NCBI GenBank assembly: GCA_026874595.1
Contig: CM049310.1
Span: forward strand, 69,451,556 to 69,515,555
Direction: 5' to 3'
Length of the DNA stretch: 64,000 nt
DNA from: Sipunculus nudus
Taxonomy: Eukaryota > Annelida > Sipuncula > Golfingiida > Sipunculidae
Part shown: positions 13,455 to 23,900 of the stretch, piece by piece
Layout of the letters: each line of letters begins with the position of its first letter
Numbering within the stretch: the stretch's first letter is position 1
Position numbers and translations under genes: made by a program
The notes under the pieces: model-generated
Databases searched by the model: none
What the model was told of the DNA's origin: nothing
Seen by the model: only the letters and a program-made list of their open reading frames with translations

Positions 13455-13510
13455 TATATGGTAAAATAATATAACGTATACATCTATGCACCAGCATATA
13501 ATAAAATAAT

Positions 13511-13585
13511 GGCAAAATACACGAATCAAAGCACAGTGTCTGAGATGTCAAGTAAATCTAGTCTCTTCAAGAGTTACAAAGGTCA
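13511..13585 (+). repeat. Direct repeat, copy 2 of 2
   Basis: GGCAAAATACACGAATCAAA, GCACAGTGTC, AAGTAAATCTAGTCTCTTCAAG: a diverged copy of 12986-13060. Confidence 0.5.
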
Positions 13586-14059
13586 CTCTCTTTGTATAAC
13601 TATGTACCTCAGGTTTTTGTTGTGTATAAATATCATTTAAATATAAAAACCTTGCACAAATAAAAAAAAATACTCATAATAAATCAAATTCCCTACTTTT
13701 TAAATAATCCAGGCTTACAGTTTCCCTCAAATCAGCAAATTTCGCATCTAAATCGTACTGTCTGAAATCGTCTGACAAATCATTAACCAGGAGCTAAGTT
13801 CAAGATAAGAATTCGTTAGGTGCCTCTCCTGGGTATCCCTGTCACTACACGTTCTGTCATTAGTCTCTGAAAGATGATAAAGGTTTTGTTATCTAAACGT
13901 CAAACTCACGACGCAATAACCAACATGGACATGTTCCAGAGTTCAGTGGCGACAATTAATCTTCTAACTTGGGGATGACGTGCAAGCCTTGGAGTGTAAT
14001 CAAAGCTAGGACTTTTTTTATAACCACAAACACACACGCACACTCACATACACATATAC

Positions 14060-14062
<3 letters not shown>

Positions 14063-14104
<42 letters not shown>

Positions 14105-14105
14105 A
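14063..14105. repeat. (TA)n microsatellite with flanking CA tract
   Basis: CACACACGCACACTCACATA and related CA-rich sequence leads into about 20 TA units with one T-T interruption at 14090-14092. Confidence 0.9.
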
Positions 14106-14203
14106 CCTTTTAATACCTTTATCTTGGTGACGCATTTCAAATCTACTAAATTTGAGTATAAGGGTTCAAAACGTAAGGTTAAGTCTAACCAGGTTTAGAT
14201 ATA

Positions 14204-15854
14204 CAGTAAAACTTCGGAATTACGGCCACCAACGGGACCACGATAAAATGGTGGCATTTCTTACTTTGTTTACTTAAGTAGTCCACCTAAATCTTCATAA
14301 AAAGGTGGGGAATTAACACGATACATGATTTATAACACGATGTAAAATAACTCACTTAAAAAATTAAATAAAAATCATATCCAAGCATATCTCAAGGCCA
14401 GTCTGGAAGTCTGGCAGCAATTCGACACCATTCTCTGCTTAGTCTCCGCGAGTCTCTGCTTAGCTGTGAAATGTGTACATTCTGATAGCCCTCACAAGGA
14501 ACGTACGTTTTTACATCCCTGAGCTTATCAAGGAATACTTAGTCTCTCAAATGTTTTAAAAATGTTTCTCATTATTCTTATACTAAACTTTATCACAGTG
14601 CTGTAGTACCCGTGCTTGATTATGCTTGTGAGGTATTCAGATGAAAATACTGAAATTTTGGTATAAGCTCATATTAATGGACTAAGGAAGGCTTGTAAAA
14701 CAAATTTTCAACTGGGACCGGGAGTTATGGTATATAACAACTGGCCAGCTAAAGTAGAAGAAATTCTACGAATTTAAGTGTCTAGAAGAAAGTAAATTAA
14801 AGCCAAAACTAAGAACATATACGTTACGAAAATCTTCATTCTGTACCGAACCTTATGTTACTCATTAATTATGGCGAGAAAAGAGATCTTTCATGGCACA
14901 GCTGTGATGTGGAATTTTACCGTTAGAAATTAAAGTTGGGAGGTTTAAAATATTCGAGACGCAATCACAGGAAAATTTAGAAAATTAAAACCCGGAGGAA
15001 GAATATGCACCAGTGTGAGGACAGTTCTGGTGAAGATGAAACCCATTTCATATGCTCATGTCCAAAATATGAGGAAATTAGAGAGGAACTTTACAAATCT
15101 ATTCATAACCGAGTTGTAAGGATTATCTCCTGAAATTATTTTATATACCTGCTTCAAAAATGTTAAAAATCAGTGGTTTTGTAGTCAAAGCATGAGAGAT
15201 TAGAAAGAACTGTTTGTTCGCCTGTATTACCATTACCCACTAGAGTATTGAGTGTCATAAAAAACTCTGCGAGGGCTGGGTACTATAAGCAGACATTTGT
15301 TGTATTTCTCCATGTATTATTGTACATGACAATATAGTAAATAAACTAATTGATTTATTCATTCATACTCTTTTCTGAGCCAATAAACAGTTTCTAAACA
15401 GTTAGCCTAATGGAGAGTTAAATATGAACCAATCATAAAACATTATTGGCCAGTGAGTTGATCAAAGCTAGGGGTCTATGTATCAAGCATATCACTAACA
15501 GTAGGCCTCATAAATATTACTGATCCACCTGTTCACGGCCACATTCACGGCCTTGTGTGATCATCCGTGAACACGCTTTGATCTTTGATCGGCGCTTTTT
15601 TCATCTACTGCCATTTACTGATTAGGGATTAAATGCATTACATTGCGCTCAACCCTCCGCTTCGCCTTGCCGGGCTCTGTTTTTATTGGTCGTATAATTG
15701 AGGTACTCTTTTGGACAAAAATAAGTGGTTGTAAAACGGAATAACGAGTTGCCCGCTATCTGAGGTTGAAATGTATGATATAAAGAGAGAACAAAATCGG
15801 GACCATGAAAAAGTGGTCGTAATTACGAGGTGGTCGTTAGATGAGGTTTTACTG
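14204..15854. mobile_element. pogo/Tigger-like DNA transposon, host to LINE debris
   Basis: The left terminus CAGTAAAACTTCGGAATTAC and the right terminus, read on the - strand CAGTAAAACCTCATCTAACG, are inverted repeats that continue into GGCCACC/GACCACC subterminal words. TA flanks both ends (14202-14203, 15855-15856). Within its 1651 bp I see no DDE transposase. The middle (about 14578-15340) reads as LINE 3' sequence, so the element is non-autonomous and carries a nested insertion, or the two ends belong to neighbouring copies. Confidence 0.6.
14578..15340 (+). mobile_element. LINE reverse transcriptase C-terminal remnant
   Basis: Near 14600-14640 the + strand reads AVVPVLDYACEVF, the 'PVLDYA..VW' block found downstream of the reverse transcriptase core in many non-LTR elements. 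At 15011-15115 it reads QCEDSSGEDETHFICSCPKY followed by EEIREELYKSI, matching the C-terminal 'C..C....EDE.HF...CP.Y...R..L' segment of such LINEs. The two blocks are in LINE order but separated by stops and frameshifts, so it is a dead copy. The clade is not resolved. Confidence 0.6.
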
Positions 15855-15882
15855 TATAATATTTTAGAGTATACTCAGAAAT

Positions 15883-16032
15883 GCAACCGGAGTCTATAAT
15901 TTTTATTATTAAAATATTCCCTTTTTAATATATAAAAATTATTCGCTGAACAGCAGCTGAAATGATTACATTGACCATTCCTCTTGCCAATAGGTGTGTG
16001 TGTGGGTTCGGGAGGGGGGGGGGGGGGTTCAT
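15883..16032 (+). mobile_element. MITE family A, partial copy
   Basis: GATTACATTGACCATTCCTC followed by TTGCCA and a G-run (16013-16027) matches the GATTACATTGACCAC..CCTTTGCCA segment at 34178-34213. Only one side of the element is recognisable. It lies just outside the pogo-like element. Confidence 0.4.
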
Positions 16033-16443
16033 TAAAAAATATCCGGTTGAACTGAAGGCTGAATTGGTGTGGTGGTTTAACTATTATACAAAGAATAATA
16101 TCCATGCAACCCAAATGGGCATCGTCCTAAAAAGCACCCGTTCGACATGAGACAATTTTAAAGGTAGCGTGCGACATTATTTCTGCAAAAATACGTAGTA
16201 ATAAACATGTCTGCTGATTCTCCTATATTTATACATACTTAAACAATCCTACTTTCATACCATAGAGCTGGTTCGATAGCATGCTGTTTTTTGCAGACAT
16301 TAAAATAGGTTGATATATAAATTTTCAAATATATGCATGCATCAACTATAAATAATATATTTAAAAATATATCAACAAAATTTTGCAAATATATAAAGCT
16401 TTTGTGTCTTCATGTGTGTGCGCGCGCCTATCTAAACATTGTA

Positions 16444-17253
16444 CAGTAGAACGCCTGTATTACGGTCACCATCGGGACTGGATGAAAGTGGCCTTAATAC
16501 AGGAGTGGCCGTTACACAGGAATTGACCAGGATAGGGGGTTAAAATGTAACACGAAACCAAGTTCAAATCTTTATTACAATCTTTATACTGTTCCATGAT
16601 CTCTTGCTTCCTCTTAAGTATGTTTAAACTTGAGTTCGGCCGATTCCTGCTAGCTGTCGGCTGCTTTTCCCGTCATTACTCTTCCTGATCAGATCTACCT
16701 TTTCTTTGAGAGGGGCAAAGACATTAAAGAAAGTTTAAAGAACCACAGTTTGCCTAACGTTTTTCTAATGACAAAATAATCGGGACCAGCTGTTATTCGT
16801 TTATTAAATGACAAACACCCTGATTAAGATCCAGCTCGCACAACCGATTCAAATAGATACATGCAGGTGGGAACATATGCCTTACTTTTGTGCATACTAA
16901 TGAGGCTAAGTGGGGTAGTACGACGCTGGCTCCGTGTCAAACAACTCAGCCTTAATCCAGGCACTCATTAATAGACAGGAATATTTGAGAGCGGACACTT
17001 GTGTAATCATATTGAGGTCAGAAGTGGCCGCTCGATTTGTCGAGCCCATGTCATGGAGGCATGACCGTAATTGAAGCGTTTCCCGTCCTGCGGGACCGAG
17101 GGACCTGGCCGTATTACGGAAATAGAGGAGTGACCGTAATTGACAACAAAATGATTATGAAATATAACGGTCGAAAATTCGAGACCTGAAAATCTGACCG
17201 TTATAGACGTATTGACCGTTATTGAGGCGTGGCCGTTAGCAGGCGTTCTTCTG
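16444..17253. mobile_element. pogo/Tigger-like non-autonomous transposon
   Basis: The left end CAGTAGAACGCCTGTATTAC and the right end, read on the - strand CAGAAGAACGCCTGCTAACG, are inverted repeats. TA flanks both sides (16442-16443, 17254-17255). The right part is a set of diverged short repeats around GACCGTTAT/GACCGTAATTGA, a subterminal-repeat pattern. The 88-codon - strand frame at 17007-17273 is a translation of these repeats, not a gene. Length 810 bp, with no transposase. Confidence 0.65.
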
Positions 17254-17414
17254 TACATGTGATCTAAGCTCACATCACAGCTCTTGGCAACAAAAAATGT
17301 TTTACCACATGGTATTTCTAATTTTGTATTTCCATTTGTAAATGTATAAATACATTAGTTACATTTTCATGATTTCACTCTTGATTTTCTGAGAATTCCT
17401 GACTTTCGGTCTGA

Positions 17415-17415
<1 letters not shown>

Positions 17416-17461
<46 letters not shown>
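17416..17461. repeat. (CT)n microsatellite
   Basis: About 23 CT units, 170 bp upstream of the first recognised exon of the SLC35F-like gene. Confidence 0.95.
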
Positions 17462-17463
<2 letters not shown>

Positions 17464-17631
17464 GCAAACACCCGCATAGTTTACATGAAAATTGTGTGGG
17501 TGTATGTTTGTCCTTGAGCGCATAAGTAAACGTGTTTACCATATTATGTTTTTACGTCAAGCTTCGTTTAACATTTAGTGCTCCACCTGGATGTTTTTTT
17601 TATATATATATTTTCCTCCTGTTGTCCACAG

Positions 17632-17920
17632 AGGCTGTCGGTCAGGTTGGAGGGAGCCGGAGTCCTTCCATCAGTAAGCCCGGGCGGTGGGCGGACGTCC
17701 GCCAGAAAGTGTGTGGAGGGGGGTTCCTGGTTGTCATGGTAGGCTTCACTTGGGCCTGCACCGTTCAGCTGGCGCAGCACTCCTACCAGCCGCCAGTCTT
17801 CACAGCGCCTTACTTCGTCGTCTACTTCTTCACAACATGGACCATATTGTTTTTGCCTGCCTACCTGTTTGTTCAGGGAATCAGGCACCGCGGCAAGCTG
17901 GCACTGAAAGAAACGCTCAA
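17632..17920 (+). CDS. SLC35F-like exon a (first recognised)
   Basis: The acceptor is TTGTCCACAG ending at 17631; the donor GTTAGT begins at 17921. The exon starts with two bases of a split codon and ends with two bases (AA) completed by the next exon. It encodes a polar stretch rich in Ser/Pro/Arg, then two membrane segments (around GGGFLVVMVGFTWACTVQL and APYFVVYFFTTWTILFLPAY) and the start of a cytoplasmic basic loop (GIRHRGKLALKE). An in-frame ATG exists upstream at 17532, but it lies before the pyrimidine-rich acceptor and would add intron sequence, so I reject it as the start. Confidence 0.85.
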
Positions 17921-20900
17921 GTTAGTATATGTACACACAATCAATATACATGCATGACCTCTATGTTAGGCACATTTACTGAAGAATGACCAGTGTTCCA
18001 CTACTGTACAATTTAAAACCACTTTCATCAGATCACATAGAGAGATTTATTGAAACTAATTTTTAAATTATGGATAATTTAACGGAAAAAAGTATTCCCT
18101 TGTAAAACATAGCAGAGAGTATTTATATATTCAATCGATTGAACACTAATAGCTGTTTAAAGTTTATATTTACAAACTTAATCAGATTAGGACAAAAATG
18201 AGGTTCCAACAATAAACGAAGACAGTTCATTCCATGGATTCAGACAAGGATTATAAAACATTCAGTATGCTTAACATTAACTCGGAAAAGAAATTATTAT
18301 AAAATGTTTTATATATCGCTCTCCATCTGAATAGCAAATATCCTCAGTGTATCGATAGTGCGACATCTGGCGGCACAGAGAGGGTATTTGATTTATGTAG
18401 ACTTTGTACGGTGCAACGTCACAATCCTAATTTAAAAGCTAATATAATATGGTAATTTCATTTCAGAGAATGCACAAAGGTTTTCTGTGCTTTGGGAGAA
18501 GACGAGCCACGCGTCGTCAAGGCAATAGGGAAATCCTGCCTATTTTGCATACTGTGGCAGATGACGTGTTACATGTTCCTTCGCGCTCTTAGCATGCAGA
18601 CCGCCCTCGATACCACGGCCATCTTCGCAACAGCTCCGACTTTCGGGTATATTCTCACGTGGGTCATTCTCCATGAAAGATTCGTCGGCATAAAGGTAAA
18701 ACCAGTTTTGTAAATGCCTCAGAGAGGGTGACTTATGCAATACTACTTAAACGTTAAAACACTGCATGATTTTGCGATATATGTATATATACATTTTCGC
18801 CACTTTTTTCTCCTAATTGAAAAATTTATTCGCAAGTCCCAGAAAGTAGATACAACCGTATGTTTGTTAAAGGTAATAATTAATGAGTTTATCAGATCTT
18901 TCTCTAAAATTGTTTGTTAAATTAGCAGCTGTTTGCTTTTATTTGTTTATAACCTTTAACTCAACCCTTAGGCTCCCAGTAAAATCCATTGATTTTTTTT
19001 TCTAAAAATGTGGTTAAATGATTCGATGAAAGGGCTTTTCACTGTTTTAAAAATCGTTTAACTTGATTTACGCATAATGCTTTTTGTTTAATGTCTTAGC
19101 CGCCATCTTGAGGAACAGACTGAACGATATATGCCTTAGAAGTATTAGTTTAAGAATGCCAGAAAACTCAATACGCACACATGACTAAAAATTTTGATTA
19201 CGACAGCCATTCACAGCACAACGAACATCCGCCTTGGTTAATTAGATTGTTTAATATATAATTACTAAATAGGATATAGTTTCAGCATGGTTTATTATAT
19301 AGTTAACAAATACGATATAGTATCAGCGTTATTATTAAGTTAACATATGAAATGGCCAATTAACATAAACAAAACTGCAACCAATATATCAAAATTTATT
19401 GAAATCCTGAATAAATCAAAACATTATCCACATGGTCATATATTAAAATTCTGTAGATACACTCATCCTATCACAATCACTTAAACTATGGCATACTTGT
19501 AAGGGGGTTAGGAAATAAATAGATATGAAATAGAAATGAATAGGCAAACTAAAAAGGGCCATAAGAATAATCACAAACAGCAAATATAATACCAGGTTTC
19601 AAATAACTAAAATCCTTAAAACAAATGACGTTTTCAGATTAAATATAATGAAATTTTACTATAAATACTGCAGTGAAGCCCTACTATAATTTCAACAATC
19701 ATTCAGTTTCACAATAAGATTAGTAACACACGAACATGATACAATAAAAAAATGTACCATTGTAACAGACAATTATAACTAGAACTAGAAAGTATATAAA
19801 TAAAGTGTACAGTACCTGGATACCACCACTGTCACAGCGACAACAAGTCCTTTATAACGTACAACAAAGATGAACAGTTCACATAAATATTCTCGGAGAA
19901 TAACAGTCCAGTTCATTCACAAAATCAATCCGTTGTAATCCCAAAGTGAAGTCATTGTTATAATCCCGAAAGCAAACTGAAGACTATATATGATCCGTCA
20001 CAAATTTAGAAGAAAATCTATAACAGCCGCACTTATCGGAAAAGGTCCACAACTGACTTACACGCTTCTGTGTCCGCTGGAATATTTCTCTCTTCTCTCT
20101 CGGCTCTAAAAACAGCCCCTTTATACAACTTTTCACCTCAAGCCGAGAACTTTCCATTTCTCGAACAACCCAAAGAACCCAATAGTGCACACGTTACAGG
20201 AAACATCAAGAACAACATCGCTGTGTTTCTACATATCAGTGTTCACACATGGGCCGGCCCAGCTCGGCCAGGCGAGAAAGCCCCAGAACAGCGTGACCGC
20301 TGTATTTACACGTCGGCCGCACCCGGCCAGCTAAAACAAGGAACGCCGTGGCAACGCCAGGGCTTGAGCCAAATACGAATCACAATGTCAACAGCTCACA
20401 ATAAAACAGGCATATGTAACAATATCGAATAAAATATTACACAGTCTCTCTATAATATGCTCATATTTCAGTTTCATGGATAGCAATGGCCGTACTGTAT
20501 GAGCACGAACACGGAAAATTTGAATAAAGCTTATGAATGCTGACAGCATATTATGACAGGAATAGACTGCTTTCTCAGATATTAAACGATGTTTTGCTCA
20601 AAACGCAAAGTATTTCCTTAATATACGTTATTGCATTGGTATAAGCCATGGGCACACGACTGATATGAAGTTCTAATTGGATCGACGGGGCATTATGTGA
20701 CATCTTGGTACCTGATCCGTTCAATGATACCTCATTAATTCATAATTATTTTCAAAATCGATGAAACCGCTTTTATGTGTAGCCGTGTGTATATAACGGT
20801 ATATAGACAAGTTCTAACAGTTAACCGTCCTAGGGTTAAACCATGCTATTCACCTGCCCTATCTGTAGAACTGAAATGGTTTCTTGTTACTCTGCTACAA

Positions 20901-23900
20901 ATTAGTGAACGGTAGGTTATTCCTGTTAAAGCAAGAATTATAGTGCCTCTGTAATGGATGTATGAGCTTGTATATCTAAAAGCTGTAAGTAATCACGGCA
21001 CTTCCTCCAATGTTGACAAACGAAAAATTCACGTAACCTGTGTCTGTTGGTTGCATATGTGAGGAAGTTGAAAGGTTAGTCTACTGTTTACAAAGAGTCC
21101 TTTACAAAACTCTTGCCTCAAGATTTCCATATTGAGGGTGATGAGATAATGTTGGCGGGCCCCTTGTTATAAACACGGGGATATAAACTTAACGAACAAC
21201 CCGTGCACAGGCCGATCGGCCTATTTTTTTTTTTATAAAATGTTCTATCTATTATCTATAACTAAAATCTATAATCCTTAGCTAATATACGTCAGATATT
21301 AGCATAGGCACCCTTTAAACCGAAACAATTTCCCATTTGTTACCAGACATTGGGTCTATTACTGATTTAAATAATAGGGCCTATTACTATTTCTTCGGGT
21401 GTTTGCCTATTACTTTTAACTATAATTTTCAGTGTTTCACCATAAGTAATAGGGGGCTGTTACAGTTACTTTACTCCTATGTATGGCTACATTCAAAATT
21501 CTTTAAAGTGTAAACTTATACAGTGCAGGAGTAACTATGTACAGTTGTAAGAATATTGTATATATAGATAATTAATGTCACTTTATTGATATCAACAATA
21601 TAAATGTCAACAATAAACACATCATTCTTATCACGATCGATATTTCATCAAAATACTGATTATTTGCATTTTCATAACCTTACTAGTGTAATTCATGTAA
21701 TTATGTGAGGTATACATTGATTTTGCTTTTGTATATTTAACCAAAAATATATAATGTAAATTGTAAATTTTAATTTTGAGTCGATAAAAAGGGGAGATGT
21801 TGTCCTACACCCAGCAACGATCTGGTCTGAATATTATTCCCGCAATCCTAAAGACGCGTTCGAAAGAGGTTGAAGTAGGCAAGAGAGGCAAAATAAGGGC
21901 TTGAGGGCTCTTTCAGTTGGTTTCTCTTTTGCCTACTCATAGATACCTAGTTCATAAAGATGCTGCAACAATAATCAGTGAGCCTTGGTGACGTGCAAAC
22001 GTTGTCCTCATCATAAGATTTGGTTTCCCTAAAGGTATCAGGGTGGGTATCTGAGAATGTAACTATTATTATTTACCTGTTTCACGTAACTTAACATCCT
22101 TTGTAATTTAACAAAATTCAAATTGCAACTGAAAGCAGTTGTATTAATTACTTTGAAAGAACCACTAACTCAGATTACATTTACATTATATTTTCTACCT
22201 AAAAATCAAATGTACTTCAGCATTTTAATGGATAGTTCACTGTTGTTATCCAGTTTCATCTGGGAGGTGAGTTATGTTTATAACACAAGGCAAACAAGGT
22301 TTTCATGGAGTGTTCCTTTTTGACTGGTGACAATATGATTGCAAGAAATATGTCACACGAAGGAAATATTGTCACAGGTTTGGGTAGGAAATAAAGTCAC
22401 AGAAGAAAGCTACAAGCTTGGATAGGAAATAGTCACAGATTTGTGTTAAAAATGTTACAGTTTTAGTCCCAATTTTTAGTTGGGGAAACAAACACCAGGT
22501 ATGAGTTAACCTTTGGTGTTCTGTCTGACTGGGTTCTGACCCGGCTATCAGTTGCTCATACACAAACATCATAGAGCATGGGTGTGTTGTGCTTTGATTT
22601 TAAAGAACTATCAGTATCCAGGGAAAACACCAACTTTGATGTACCATCAATGCACTCATCCTGTGCTATTGTTTGTTAGTGAGAACATCATGGCCTAGGA
22701 TAAGCCTGTGTCACCTGTTAATGAGCATGACAGCATGCAGGTACAGCTCAGCTGGAGCCTTACCAGTGTTCCTGCTGACATGCACTCGGACCCACACACT
22801 CTTAATTAAACCCAAGGCTGGTATTAGCTAAAGTAATAGCTATTAATCCATTACTCATCTGCCTATTACTATTACTATAATTCAACATTTTTGGACTGCC
22901 TATCATATATTATTGCCTGTTACTAATGAAAAGTAATTGAATTACTGCTTTTATCTATTACTATAACCCCGTGTCTGTTTATTACTGCTATATAGCTTAA
23001 TTAGTTTTCTCTTTCAACAGAGGACTCAGGATAAAAACATAATCAAATCTTATCCATGACTGATACACTGGGCAATTATGTGACTCATAGGGTATCATAT
23101 TAAGCTGTTTAGGTGTATAATACTCTATTCTTTAGGTGCGGTGTCTGTGTCAGGACAACGACATTAATTAGTTTATATTATGAGTTTGTCTGCGTCACCT
23201 AGACCTATAGCAGATGTAAACACTACATTATGAGTAAATAGCAAGTACATAGTCCCGCCAGAATTATGTTCAAACCGTGGTATGTACAACACAAGCGCAA
23301 GAACGGTATGAATTCAGGCCCAGAAAAGTATGTGTCACTGTTCAACAATTTCCGTGGTTGTATCAGTGGTAATCTGAGAGAGCAGAGGCGGGCCCTCATA
23401 CCAGTCAATGACTCTGGACCTAGGCTGGGATAAATACACTGCCCTTCCTCACAAGGGTAAAGAATCATTTAAACAAGGACATACTTTGGTGATCCAGATT
23501 ACCTCCAAAGTAATGGTTGTGATCTTTACAAGACCCCTCCGTTACAAACAGACAAAACAACCAAATAACTAATCAGGGAAGATATTTTACCTCCGCCCCA
23601 CCTTTTAACCGTGTATAAATGTAACTGGTAATTCATATCGTAATTTATATATTCCCACAGTTCATGTCACAAACAGAATCATAAACGGACAAATATCTAA
23701 TATTTAGACCCCTCTTGCAGGCTGCCTTAACTGCTTCAAGATATCACGATGTCAGCACATGTTATCCCTGCGCAACGGACGAACTGTTTTGCATTTTTGC
23801 ACAGTTATTATACAGACTTTACAAAATTTTCTTTTATCATTTTGTTTGACCATTTTTTCGAATTAAACGGTATGTGTTCAAGTACAAAGTACAAGTACGC

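Noticed and set aside
17007-17273. 88-codon - strand frame
   Set aside because: It covers the subterminal repeats and one terminus of the pogo-like element at 16444-17253.
17532-17631. ATG at 17532 as the start of the transporter
   Set aside because: The codons between it and 17631 include the polypyrimidine tract and acceptor (TTTTCCTCCTGTTGTCCACAG) and encode a low-complexity hydrophobic stretch unlike the family.
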